Below, piece after piece: positions 27,074 through 35,385 of a stretch of 64,000 nt of DNA (positions are counted from its first letter, which is position 1; every line of letters starts with the position of its first letter). The notes below the pieces were generated by a model, which worked only from the letters and a program-made list of their open reading frames with translations, did no database searches and was not told where the DNA came from. Source of the DNA: an uncultured Sphingomonas sp. (GTDB lineage: Bacteria > Pseudomonadota > Alphaproteobacteria > Sphingomonadales > Sphingomonadaceae); contig CAJYOI010000045.1 of the NCBI GenBank assembly GCA_913776045.1, positions 1-64,000 of the forward strand. The letters are read 5' to 3'. The position numbers and the translations under genes were made by a program.

Positions 27074-27535
27074 ATGATGATTGAAGGACTCACAACCGCG
27101 CTGCTCGCCGGAGCAGCTGCGGTCGCTGGCGTATCGACCGACATCGGTCACAGCCACAGCGTACGCATCGACCACCACCGCGGCGCGATCGATGCCGATT
27201 ACCGCAGCCGCGTGCTGATCACCCACAAGCAGATCGGCTCCGTCGCGCCGGGCCGCGTACCCTCGACGCTGCGCTGCCAGTGGCAGGCTAATCTGGTCGT
27301 CGATCGCGACGCCCGCCACGCCGGCGGAACGATGATGGCACGCACCATGATGCGCGATGCGGCGCTGACCGGATCGCGCCCCGGTTGGTGTGAGGGCGCC
27401 AAGCGCGCGATCGCGCAGGAGGTCGCTGCCCGCGAATCAGTGCTGCGCGATCATCTAGTCGCGATGGCCGCCGACGATCACGCGGTGCTGACCGCCGAGG
27501 TCGAACGCTTGCACGACCCGGTGCGTCGCGGGTGA
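27074..27535 (+). CDS. Probable secreted protein of unknown function
   Basis: A 153-residue protein with a hydrophobic N-terminus (LTTALLAGAAAVAGVS) that could be a signal peptide, a histidine-rich stretch (IGHSHSVRIDHHRG), a single pair of cysteines (C93 and C116 approximately) and a charged helical C-terminus. AAGGAGG (27065-27071) is a strong ribosome-binding site for ATG 27074; a second ATG follows at once. It overlaps the porin-like gene by four bases. No family was recognised. Confidence 0.72.
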   Translation: MMIEGLTTALLAGAAAVAGVSTDIGHSHSVRIDHHRGAIDADYRSRVLITHKQIGSVAPGRVPSTLRCQWQANLVVDRDARHAGGTMMARTMMRDAALTGSRPGWCEGAKRAIAQEVAARESVLRDHLVAMAADDHAVLTAEVERLHDPVRRG

Positions 27536-28266
27536 CGCGTATCGCCATAATGCTGGCCGGGGCCGCGAGCGTTCTCGCAGGCCCGGCCCTTGCTCAGTCG
27601 CGACCCAGCGTCGGCGCCGAAATCACGACGGATGAGGTCCGCCGGGGGCTGAGCTGGAGCGACGGTCGCCCGGCGCTGTCGGCCGACGTCGCCACCGACG
27701 TCGCCGGGTTCGATCTGTCCGGCCGCGTCGTGACCACGCGCGCGTCGCGCCGCCACGCCGGTGCCGATGCGGTCGCCGATCTGGAGGTCGGCCGCGGCTT
27801 CGACCTGGGCGGGCTCAGCTTGCGCGCATCGGTCACCGGGCACCTCTTCGCCGGCTCGGCGATCAAGGCCGATTACTACGAACTCGGCGGGACGGGCAGT
27901 TATACGCTGGGGCCGGTGACGCTGGATGCGGGGGCGAAATATGCGCCCGACCAGTCGGCGATCGGCGGCGACAACCTCTACCTTTTCGCCAACGCCAGCG
28001 GCGCGATCATCGGGACGCCGCTGACGGCAAATGCCGGTATCGGCCGGTCGAGTGGCAGCACCGACGATCCCGTCCGCGCAGCCCGGTTGCGGCCTGCAGG
28101 GAATTATACCGACTGGCGGCTGGGTTTGTCGTACGGGCTCGGCAAGGTCACGCTGTCGGTGGATTACATCGCGACGAACATCGACGATCGGCAGATGCCG
28201 TCGCCGCTGGCCGATCCCGATCATGTCGGCGACCGCTTCGTCGCGCGGGCGAGGATCGCCTTCTGA
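27532..28266 (+). CDS. TorF-like putative outer-membrane porin
   Basis: A 244-residue protein with a signal peptide (about 1-22, ending ALAQS) and alternating beta strands, including SVGAEITTDEVRRGLSWSDG near the start, which is the hallmark of the TorF/gcw_chp porin group, and a terminal phenylalanine (RARIAF). Translation starts at GTG 27532, overlapping the previous stop. The two genes are probably co-translated. Substrate unknown. Confidence 0.78.
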   Translation: MTRIAIMLAGAASVLAGPALAQSRPSVGAEITTDEVRRGLSWSDGRPALSADVATDVAGFDLSGRVVTTRASRRHAGADAVADLEVGRGFDLGGLSLRASVTGHLFAGSAIKADYYELGGTGSYTLGPVTLDAGAKYAPDQSAIGGDNLYLFANASGAIIGTPLTANAGIGRSSGSTDDPVRAARLRPAGNYTDWRLGLSYGLGKVTLSVDYIATNIDDRQMPSPLADPDHVGDRFVARARIAF

Positions 28267-28271
28267 GTCGA

Positions 28272-28352
28272 CCATGCTCCCAAGCAGGCAGGAGCCCGGG
28301 GCCGAGAGCAAAACGCTTCGTAGCTCTGGGCTCCCGCCTGCGCGAGAGCACC
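28272..28352. repeat. Intergenic palindromic repeat between porin and OmpA-like genes
   Basis: CATGCTCCCAAGCAGGCAGG (28273 onward) is inverted, with mismatches, to GGGCTCCCGCCTGCGCGAGA near 28328-28347. It belongs to the same family as the repeat at 9799-9879. Confidence 0.7.
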
Positions 28353-28358
28353 GGTGGA

Positions 28359-28380
28359 GGGGCGCCGGTTTCGGCGCCCC
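28359..28380. terminator. Compact hairpin between convergent genes
   Basis: GGGGCGCCG (28359-28367) and CGGCGCCCC (28372-28380) form a perfect nine-pair stem with a GTTT loop, eight bases past the stop of the minus-strand OmpA-like gene and about 90 bases past the porin stop. It has no clean T-tract in either direction. Confidence 0.55.
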
Positions 28381-28388
28381 CGCTTGTT

Positions 28389-29057
28389 TCATCCCTCGCG
28401 CGTCACCGGCACGATCTTGATCTCGACGCGACGATTGGCCGCGCGGCCGTCTTCGGTCGCGTTCGACGCGATCGGCTGGGTTTCGCCGAACCCGCGAGTG
28501 CCCAGGCGCGCCGGGTTCACGCCGTGCCCGGCCAGATAATCGGCAACCGCCGTCGCGCGACGTTCCGATAGCGTTTGGTTGTACGCGTCCGCCCCGGTCG
28601 AATCGGTGTGGCCGTACACATCGACGTAGGTCGAATTATACTGTGAGAGCACGTCGGCGACCTGATCCAGCGTCGGGCGGAACTGCGGCTGGATGTCGGC
28701 ACGGTCGTAACCGAAGGTGATGCCGGAGGGCATGTTCAGCACCAGCTCGTCGCCCTGACGGATCACCTGCACGTCTGTGCCGGCGGTGCGGGCGCGGAGA
28801 TCTCGTTCCTGCTTGTCCATGTATGCGCCGATGCCGGCGCCCGCGAGCGCACCGATCCCTGCGCCGACGATCTTCTCGGTCCGGTCGCGCCGGCCGCCGA
28901 CCAAGTCGCCCAGCAGATAGCCGCCGACCGCGCCGCCGACCGCGCCGATGCCCGCACGCGAGATCTTGCGCTCACCGGTTTCGGGATCGGTGACGCACGC
29001 GCTGGTCAGCGTCATCGCGCTCAGGCCCGCGGCGAGCAGCAATTTCGAACGGAACAT
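28389..29057 (-). CDS. OmpA family lipoprotein with glycine zipper
   Basis: A 222-residue outer-membrane lipoprotein. A lipobox ends at C21 (TSAC). A glycine-zipper region follows (AGIGAVGGAVGGYLLGDL, then AGIGALAGAGIGAY), and residues about 105-222 form an OmpA C-terminal domain that binds peptidoglycan (YGHTDSTG and NRRVEIKIVP). The order matches Pal/YiaD-like tethers. GGAGGAGTATTCC precedes the ATG. It is divergent from the HlyC/CorC gene. Confidence 0.92.
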   Translation of the reverse strand: MFRSKLLLAAGLSAMTLTSACVTDPETGERKISRAGIGAVGGAVGGYLLGDLVGGRRDRTEKIVGAGIGALAGAGIGAYMDKQERDLRARTAGTDVQVIRQGDELVLNMPSGITFGYDRADIQPQFRPTLDQVADVLSQYNSTYVDVYGHTDSTGADAYNQTLSERRATAVADYLAGHGVNPARLGTRGFGETQPIASNATEDGRAANRRVEIKIVPVTREG

Positions 29058-29196
29058 GGAATACTCCTCCTTTACAAATCTCGCGGCCCCAACCCGCGTG
29101 TCGCGCGTCTTGTTCCGCAAGCGAACTGAACCTTGAATGACGACGACGGTTGTGCACACCGGCCATCCGCGCCTAAGAGGGGTCCAGAACACGTCC

Positions 29197-30504
29197 ATGA
29201 ACGCGCTTCCCCCCTTTCCCTGGATCGATGTCGTCATCATCCTCGCGCTCGTCGCGCTGAACGGCGTGTTCGCGATGAGCGAACTCGCGATCGTCTCCGC
29301 TCGCAAGGCGCGGCTGGAGGCGATGGCGAAGGTTGGCAAGCGCGGCGCGAGTGCCGCGCTGACGCTGGCGGCCGATCCCGGCAAGTTCCTGTCGACCGTC
29401 CAGATCGGCATCACGCTGATCGGCATCCTGGCCGGTGCCTATTCGGGTGCAAGTCTCGGCACGCCCACCGCGGCGCGGATCGAGGCGCTGGGCGTCGCCA
29501 AGGAAACTGCCGAGACGATCGGCTTTGCCATCGTCATCGGGCTGACCACCTTCGCCTCGCTGATCATCGGCGAGCTGGTGCCGAAGCAGTTCGCGCTGCG
29601 CAGTCCCGAGCCGATCGCGTCGATCGTCGCGCTGCCGATGACCTATCTGGCGGTCGTGACCAAGCCGGTCGTCTGGCTGCTCGATTCGTCGAGCGCGCTG
29701 ATCTTCAAGCTGCTCGGCCTCAACCGCGAATCGGAAAATCAGGTGACGGCCGAAGAGCTGCACCTGATCGTCGCCGAAGCCTCAAAGTCCGGCGTGATCG
29801 AGGAGCATGAGCGCACGATCATTTCGGGCGTCGTCCGCCTGGCCGACCGACCCGTGCGCGAAGTGATGACGCCGCGCACGGCGGTCGAATGGCTCGATGC
29901 CGACCTGTCGGACGCCGATCTGCGCGCCCGCCTGGTCGAATCGCCGCACACCCGCCTGCCGGTTGCCGAAGGATCGGTCGATGCGGTCGTCGGCGTCGTC
30001 CAGTCGCGCGACATCGTCGAGGCGATGGTGCGCGGCCACACGCTCGACCTGCGCGCGCTGATGAAGTCGGCGCCGGTCCTGCCCGATCAGCTCGACGCGA
30101 TGGACGCGCTGGTCGTTCTGCGTCGTGCCGAAGTGCCGATGGGCCTCGTCCACGACGAATACGGCCATTTCGAAGGCGTGGTGACGCCGGCCAATCTGCT
30201 CGCCGCGATCGCGGGCGAATTCGTGTCGGACGTCGACGAAGGCACCGAGCGCATGGTCGTCGAGCGCGAGGACGGATCGCTGCTGGTGTCGGGATCGATG
30301 GCCGCGGATTCGCTCGCCGAGCGGCTGGGCCTGGACCTGGACGAAAACCGCGACTTCGCGACCGTTGCTGGCCTCGCGCTCGCGATCCTCAAGCGGCTGC
30401 CAGAGGAAGGCGAGACGTTCGAGAGCCAAGGGTGGAAGTTCGAGATCGTCGACATGGATGGCCGCAAGATCGACAAGCTGTTAGTGGCGCGGGCGGAGGA
30501 TTAA
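29197..30504 (+). CDS. HlyC/CorC family transporter (CNNM, CBS and CorC domains)
   Basis: A 435-residue protein. A DUF21/CNNM transmembrane domain (residues 1 to about 195, with ALNGVFAMSELAIVSARKA) precedes a CBS pair (about 210-330, with VMTPRTAVEWLD and LVHDEYGHFEGVVT) and a CorC-type C-terminal domain (GSMAADSLAERLG to the end). CNNM/CorC proteins are Mg2+-related transporters or regulators. ATG 29197 was chosen over 29137, which adds a hydrophilic stretch before the first helix. Confidence 0.9.
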   Translation: MNALPPFPWIDVVIILALVALNGVFAMSELAIVSARKARLEAMAKVGKRGASAALTLAADPGKFLSTVQIGITLIGILAGAYSGASLGTPTAARIEALGVAKETAETIGFAIVIGLTTFASLIIGELVPKQFALRSPEPIASIVALPMTYLAVVTKPVVWLLDSSSALIFKLLGLNRESENQVTAEELHLIVAEASKSGVIEEHERTIISGVVRLADRPVREVMTPRTAVEWLDADLSDADLRARLVESPHTRLPVAEGSVDAVVGVVQSRDIVEAMVRGHTLDLRALMKSAPVLPDQLDAMDALVVLRRAEVPMGLVHDEYGHFEGVVTPANLLAAIAGEFVSDVDEGTERMVVEREDGSLLVSGSMAADSLAERLGLDLDENRDFATVAGLALAILKRLPEEGETFESQGWKFEIVDMDGRKIDKLLVARAED

Positions 30505-30534
30505 TACGCGCGGACAAGAGCACCGCCTAATGGA

Positions 30535-30753
30535 TCAGGTCGGTGCGTAGTTTGCGACAAACCCGCAGGCGGGACAGCGCCAGCTTTCGATCTCGATCTG
30601 CATCCGGCCCGTCGTCTTGACGCCGCTCCACAGGCTCGTTTCGGGTTCGCCCTCGATCCATTGTGCGACCTTGCGCGTTCCGTAGCCTTCATCGACGACG
30701 AACCCACGCTGCATCGGCGTGCGGCAGGCGAGGCACTCGGGCATCTCGGTCAC
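30535..30753 (-). CDS. Small zinc-ribbon-like protein, unknown function
   Basis: A 72-residue protein with two CxxC knuckles: CLAC (residues 8-11) and CPAC (about 60-63), spaced for one zinc site in a ribbon fold. WSGVKTTGRMQIEIESWRC lies between them. It overlaps the upstream HhH gene by four bases on the same strand, so the two are probably translated together. No named family was recognised. Confidence 0.75.
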   Translation of the reverse strand: MTEMPECLACRTPMQRGFVVDEGYGTRKVAQWIEGEPETSLWSGVKTTGRMQIEIESWRCPACGFVANYAPT

Positions 30754-31391
30754 AATTTCCCGAACGCGGCTTCGAACCCGGCGCGGTCGTCCCTCGCCAG
30801 ATGGCCGGCCTGTTCGACCCAGCGGTCGCGCGACATGCGGCCCTGGAAGCTGCCGAGCTGCGCGTCGAGTATCTCCGCCTCCGTGGGCGAGAGCGCGGCA
30901 ATCTGAGCGTAGGTCGTGATGCCGAGTTCGTTCAATCGTGCCGCCAGCTTTGGGCCGACGCCCTTCAGCTGGGTCAGGTCATCTCTGCTGCTGGCCGGTG
31001 CCGGATCGGCGGGCGGAGTCGCCAGGTCGGCGGCGCTTGCCGCCGGCGCAGGAGCGAACGGTGCTGCAGTCGCGACCACAGGCGAGTCGTCACCCGTAAG
31101 CGGCGGCGGGGCCGGGGCGACCGGCAGGGGGGCAGGCGTCGGATCCGGCTGCGGCTCGGGCGCTACACGCGCGACCGGCATCGTCTCGGGCGCGGGCGGC
31201 GGGGCTTCGTCGAGCGCGGCGGTGGCCGGGCTGACCGGGGCGTCGTCGGCACGATCCTCGATCGCGGTATCGATTTTATGGCGGCGGCGCTTCAGCCGCG
31301 CGCCGTGCAGGATGACCATTATTGCCAGCACGATGCCGATCGCGATCAGCACCAGGTTGGTCGTCGTCAGCCAGCTTGCGTCGCTTCTCAT
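30750..31391 (-). CDS. Membrane-anchored protein with C-terminal helix-hairpin-helix domain
   Basis: A 213-residue protein with one transmembrane helix (about 11-30), a basic stop-transfer stretch (ARLKRRRHK), a long Pro/Ala-rich linker (about 50-135), and a C-terminal HhH domain with LTQLKGVGPKLAARLNELG and ITTYAQIAALSPTE. This last region resembles the nuclease-like HhH domain also found fused to NADH dehydrogenase subunit E and in L21-linked proteins. The linker would hold the domain away from the membrane. The role is unknown. Confidence 0.75.
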   Translation of the reverse strand: MRSDASWLTTTNLVLIAIGIVLAIMVILHGARLKRRRHKIDTAIEDRADDAPVSPATAALDEAPPPAPETMPVARVAPEPQPDPTPAPLPVAPAPPPLTGDDSPVVATAAPFAPAPAASAADLATPPADPAPASSRDDLTQLKGVGPKLAARLNELGITTYAQIAALSPTEAEILDAQLGSFQGRMSRDRWVEQAGHLARDDRAGFEAAFGKL

Positions 31392-31427
31392 CGTCAGCCC
31401 CTGTTACCTGTCACACCCTAACGCAGA

Positions 31428-32699
31428 TCAGCGCGTTTCGCCGCCTTCGCGCGCGACTTCGCGCCAGCCGATGTCGCGTCGCGCAAAGCCGGTCGGGAAA
31501 TCGATGGCATCGACCGCGCGGTAGGCAGCGGCTTGCGCTTCGGCGACCGTTGCAGCGCAGGCGGTGACCGCGAGCACGCGTCCGCCGGCCGCGACCAGTT
31601 CGCCGTCGCGCGCCGCGGTCCCGGCCTGGAACACGATCGCTCCATCCGCCTCGGCTGCGTCGATCCCGTGAATCGCGCCACCGGCAGCGGGCGTGCCCGG
31701 ATAGCCGTTCGCCGCCATCACCACCGTCAGCGCGACCTCGTCACGCCACTTGGCCGAAACCTGATCGAGCGTGCCCTTGTCGGTGGCGATCATCAGGTCC
31801 AGCAGATCGCCGTCCAGCCGCGGCATCAGCACTTCGCACTCCGGATCACCGAAGCGCGCGTTATACTCGATCAGCTTCGGCCCATCGGCGGTCAGCATCA
31901 GCCCAGCATAGAGCACGCCTTGGAACGGATGCCCGACCCTCGCCATGGCCGCGATGGTCGGCCGGACGATTTCTTCGATCGCGCGAGCCTCCAACTCAGG
32001 CGTCAGCACGCGCGCCGGGGAATAGGCACCCATGCCACCGGTATTCGGACCCGTATCGCCATCGCCGACACGCTTGTGATCCTGCGCGGAACCGAACGAC
32101 AGCAGATGCTTGCCGTCAGTCAGGACGAACAGGCTGGCCTCTTCACCCTCCAGGAACTCCTCGATCACCGCCTCCGCACCGTGACCGTGGAACAGGTCGA
32201 CCAGCGCGGTGTCCGCCTCTTCGGCGGTGATGGCGATCGTCACGCCCTTGCCCGCGGCCAGCCCATCGGCTTTGATGACCACCGGCAGCCCGAATTCGGT
32301 GACCACCGCGCGCGCGCCGTCCAGCGCGCGGACGCGCTCGTAGCGTGCGGTCGGGATGTTCTCGCGCGCGCACAGGTCCTTGGTAAAGCCCTTCGACCCC
32401 TCCAGCTGTGCCGCGACCTTACCGGGGCCGAACACGCCCACGCCCATCGCGCGCAGATTGTCTGCGAGGCCCGCGACCAGCGGTGCTTCGGGGCCGATCA
32501 CCACGAAGCCGATGTGCTTGGCGCGACAGAAATCGACGATCGCCCGGTGGTCTGTGATGCTCAGGTCGACGCACTCGGCATGGTTCGCTATTCCCGGATT
32601 GCCCGGCGCGGCGTAAAGTCGGGTCAGACCGGGCGACTGGACGAGTTTCCAGGCGAGCGCATGCTCCCGACCACCCGATCCCAAAAGCAGGACATTCAT
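31428..32699 (-). CDS. purD: Phosphoribosylamine-glycine ligase
   Basis: A 423-residue ATP-grasp enzyme of purine synthesis. The start [19 protein letters not shown] is the family signature. The ATP-grasp core includes [16 protein letters not shown], and [16 protein letters not shown] and [15 protein letters not shown] are typical. Its ATG (32699-32697) overlaps that of the divergent xseA by two bases. The ribosome-binding site (GGAAGGGA on the minus strand) therefore lies within the xseA coding region. Confidence 0.97.
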   Translation of the reverse strand: MNVLLLGSGGREHALAWKLVQSPGLTRLYAAPGNPGIANHAECVDLSITDHRAIVDFCRAKHIGFVVIGPEAPLVAGLADNLRAMGVGVFGPGKVAAQLEGSKGFTKDLCARENIPTARYERVRALDGARAVVTEFGLPVVIKADGLAAGKGVTIAITAEEADTALVDLFHGHGAEAVIEEFLEGEEASLFVLTDGKHLLSFGSAQDHKRVGDGDTGPNTGGMGAYSPARVLTPELEARAIEEIVRPTIAAMARVGHPFQGVLYAGLMLTADGPKLIEYNARFGDPECEVLMPRLDGDLLDLMIATDKGTLDQVSAKWRDEVALTVVMAANGYPGTPAAGGAIHGIDAAEADGAIVFQAGTAARDGELVAAGGRVLAVTACAATVAEAQAAAYRAVDAIDFPTGFARRDIGWREVAREGGETR

Positions 32700-34089
32700 G
32701 GCCGATCCCTTCCTCGACGACGCAGACACCGGCCGGCTGGTAGCCGACCCGGCGCCGGGCAGCAACGCACCCGACATGTCGGTCAGCGAGCTTTCGGCAC
32801 GGTTGAAGCGGACCGTCGAAGGCGCGTTCGGCCATGTCCGCATCCGCGGCGAGATTTCGGGATGGAAGCGCGCGGGCTCGGGTCATTGCTATTTGGCGCT
32901 GAAGGACGATGCCGCGGTCATCGACGGCGTCATCTGGCGCGGCGCGGCGTCGGCGCTGCCGTTCCAGCCGGCTGACGGCGTCGAAGTGATCGCGACGGGC
33001 AAGCTGACCACCTATCCCGGCCGATCGAAATACCAGATCGTCATCGAACGGATGGAGCTGGCCGGCGAAGGCGCGCTGATGGCGCTGCTCGAAAAGCTTA
33101 AAGGCAGGCTGGGTGCAGAGGGCCTGTTCGACGCGGCGCGAAAGAGGCCGCTGCCCTTCCTGCCCAAGGTAATCGGCGTCGTGACGTCGCCCACCGGAGC
33201 CGTCATCCGCGACATCCTGCATCGGCTGGAAGATCGCTGCCCCACCCATGTCCTCGTCTGGCCGGTCAAGGTCCAAGGTGCGGGATCGGCGGAGGAGGTC
33301 GCGGCGGCGGTTCGCGGATTCGATGCGATCCAGCCCGGAGGCCCGGTGCCGCGGCCCGACCTAGTCATCGTCGCCCGCGGCGGCGGCTCGATCGAGGACC
33401 TGTGGTCGTTCAACGAAGAAGCCGTCGTTCGTGCGGTCGCCGGCTGTTCGATCCCGATCATCTCGGCGGTGGGGCATGAAACCGACACATCGCTGTGCGA
33501 CCACGCCGCTGACCTGCGCGCGCCGACGCCCACCGCGGCGGCCGAGATCGCGGTGCCGGTGAAGGCGGACCTGGTCCACACGCTCAAGACCTATGACCTG
33601 CGCACCGAACGCTGCGCACGACGCTACCACGAACGTGGGGGCGAGCGGCTGGCGGCGCTGGTCCGCGTCCTGCCCAAGCGCGACGCGATCCTGGGGCCGC
33701 AGCGCCAGCGGCTCGATGATCTGGCCGGGCGGCTGGGGCTGACGCTCGAACGCCGGCTGGGGGCAGGGCGGCGCGAGCTCGACCGCGCGGCGGGCGCGCT
33801 GCGGCCGTCGGTGCTCGACGCGCGACTGGCACGGGCGCGCGACCGGGCGAGCGACCTCGGCCGCCTGCTAGAAAGCGTGAATCCGGAAAAGCCGCTCGAA
33901 CGCGGCTATGCCTGGGTCGCGGCGCGGCCGGGTGGCGAAGTGGTCGGCACGGCCGAGGCTGCACGGGGGGCGGGTGCGATGACGCTTCATTTCCGTGACG
34001 GAACGGTCGACGTGCGGCTTGAGCGCGCGCCCGTGAAATCCCATACTCCGCCTTCGCTCGCGAAACCGACGCAGCCCGAATTGTTTTGA
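32698..34089 (+). CDS. xseA: Exodeoxyribonuclease VII large subunit
   Basis: A 463-residue nuclease subunit that degrades single-stranded DNA with XseB. The N-terminal OB-fold ([29 protein letters not shown]) is followed by the catalytic core ([41 protein letters not shown]). A coiled-coil region and conserved RGYAWV follow. xseB is not adjacent. The start is held by conservation of the N-terminus ([14 protein letters not shown]), so the overlap with purD is probably real. Confidence 0.96.
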   Translation: MADPFLDDADTGRLVADPAPGSNAPDMSVSELSARLKRTVEGAFGHVRIRGEISGWKRAGSGHCYLALKDDAAVIDGVIWRGAASALPFQPADGVEVIATGKLTTYPGRSKYQIVIERMELAGEGALMALLEKLKGRLGAEGLFDAARKRPLPFLPKVIGVVTSPTGAVIRDILHRLEDRCPTHVLVWPVKVQGAGSAEEVAAAVRGFDAIQPGGPVPRPDLVIVARGGGSIEDLWSFNEEAVVRAVAGCSIPIISAVGHETDTSLCDHAADLRAPTPTAAAEIAVPVKADLVHTLKTYDLRTERCARRYHERGGERLAALVRVLPKRDAILGPQRQRLDDLAGRLGLTLERRLGAGRRELDRAAGALRPSVLDARLARARDRASDLGRLLESVNPEKPLERGYAWVAARPGGEVVGTAEAARGAGAMTLHFRDGTVDVRLERAPVKSHTPPSLAKPTQPELF

Positions 34090-34105
34090 AGAAAGCGTAG
34101 CCGAA

Positions 34106-34306
34106 ATGCTGATGTCCAAGTCCGACCGCGCCGCCAAGCTCCACTATATGGCGAACGGCTTTCGCGTGCTGAGCACCGGTGACCATGTCGTCTGCGCCGC
34201 GTCGGGCAAGCGCATTCCGATCGAGGAACTGCGCTACTGGGATGTCGCCGGACAGCAGCCCTATGCCAGCGCCAAACTGGCCAGCGAGGCGCTCGCCCCG
34301 CGATGA
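34106..34306 (+). CDS. DUF2093 domain protein
   Basis: A 66-residue protein. The stretch KLHYMANGFRVLSTGDHVVC, followed by AVSGK-like AASGKRIPIEELRYWD, matches DUF2093, a small alphaproteobacterial family of unknown role. It starts 17 bases after xseA and overlaps the M23 peptidase gene by four bases. The two cysteines and the length are too little to suggest a function. Confidence 0.88.
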   Translation: MLMSKSDRAAKLHYMANGFRVLSTGDHVVCAASGKRIPIEELRYWDVAGQQPYASAKLASEALAPR

Positions 34307-35133
34307 TGCGGGTACTGGCCGGGCTGGCGTTGCTTGCGCCCGCCGCGCTCGTTGCTCAGGTGCCGGTAAGCCCGTTCGCGCTCGACACCGCGCCGGTCCA
34401 GGGCGGCATCGCCCGCGGTAAGGCGCCTGCGGGTACGCGATCGCTGACCCTCGGTACGGTCGCCGTACCGGTCGCGCCTGATGGCGGCTTCCTGATCGCG
34501 TTCGACCGCGACGCCGCGCCGGCGATCGACCTTGTCGCGACGCTCGTGGACGGCCGAACCGTCCGCCAGACCCTGTCCGTCGCCCCCCGCGCCTGGCGGA
34601 TCGAGCGGCTGAACACGCTGCCGCGCGGCACCCAGCCTACCGAAGAGTTCACCCGCCGCCGTACCCCCGAACTCGCGCAGATCGCCATGGCCCGCGCGGT
34701 CGACCGCCCCTCCGACGGCTGGCGCCAGCGCTTTGTGTGGCCCGTCACAGGGCGCATCTCCGGCCTGTTCGGCAGCCAGCGCATCTACCAAGGCGAACCG
34801 GGCACCTACCACTCGGGTGTCGACGTCGCGCGTCCGACCGGCACGCCGATCATGGCACCCGCCGACGGCATCGTCGCGCTGGCCGCCGACTCCCCCTTCA
34901 CGCTGGAGGGCAATCTGCTAATGATCGACCATGGCGCGGGTCTGGTCAGCGCGTTTCTGCACCTCAGCCGCATCGACGTGAAGCCGGGCGAGCACGTGGC
35001 CCAAGGCCAGGTCATCGGCGCGATCGGCGCGACGGGCCGCGCGACGGGCCCGCATCTGCATTGGGGCATGACGTGGCGAGCGAGTCGGATCGATCCGCTG
35101 CTGGTGGCGGGGGCGATGGCGGGCGGGGGTTGA
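34303..35133 (+). CDS. M23 family metallopeptidase (peptidoglycan endopeptidase)
   Basis: A 276-residue protein with a hydrophobic signal segment (about 1-19, ending ALVAQ). The LytM domain is at about 145-265, with zinc-binding HSGVD (H170, D174) and HLHW (H251, H253), so the enzyme looks active. Such enzymes cut peptidoglycan cross-links. The N-terminal half (30-140) looks like an Ig-like or beta-sandwich region. It starts by overlapping the DUF2093 gene, and the last base pairs precede a 250-base gap. Confidence 0.9.
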   Translation: MMRVLAGLALLAPAALVAQVPVSPFALDTAPVQGGIARGKAPAGTRSLTLGTVAVPVAPDGGFLIAFDRDAAPAIDLVATLVDGRTVRQTLSVAPRAWRIERLNTLPRGTQPTEEFTRRRTPELAQIAMARAVDRPSDGWRQRFVWPVTGRISGLFGSQRIYQGEPGTYHSGVDVARPTGTPIMAPADGIVALAADSPFTLEGNLLMIDHGAGLVSAFLHLSRIDVKPGEHVAQGQVIGAIGATGRATGPHLHWGMTWRASRIDPLLVAGAMAGGG

Positions 35134-35385
35134 GCCAGGTGTTCAGTATCGCTCGGCTGTTTTCGTAAGCAGGCTAATAGAGTTTCCCTCCATAAACTGT
35201 GGCATTTCCGCTACACGCCGGAGGAAACATCCCCCTTTGATGAGCAGCCGCTTTACAGTTTTTTGACGCAGTTTAACCCAAGCACATGGGGCTGTTCGTG
35301 CACGTCACGCGCGGACCTGAAAAGCGGTCAAGGGGACGGCGCGGCAACGTGCTTGAGAACGAGACCAAAAAGCGAGGGAAAAATT

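Noticed and set aside
35258-35291. Promoter-like TTGACG upstream of the TonB receptor gene
   Set aside because: The expected -10 position 17 bases later (ATGGGG) is a poor match, so I did not list it as a promoter.
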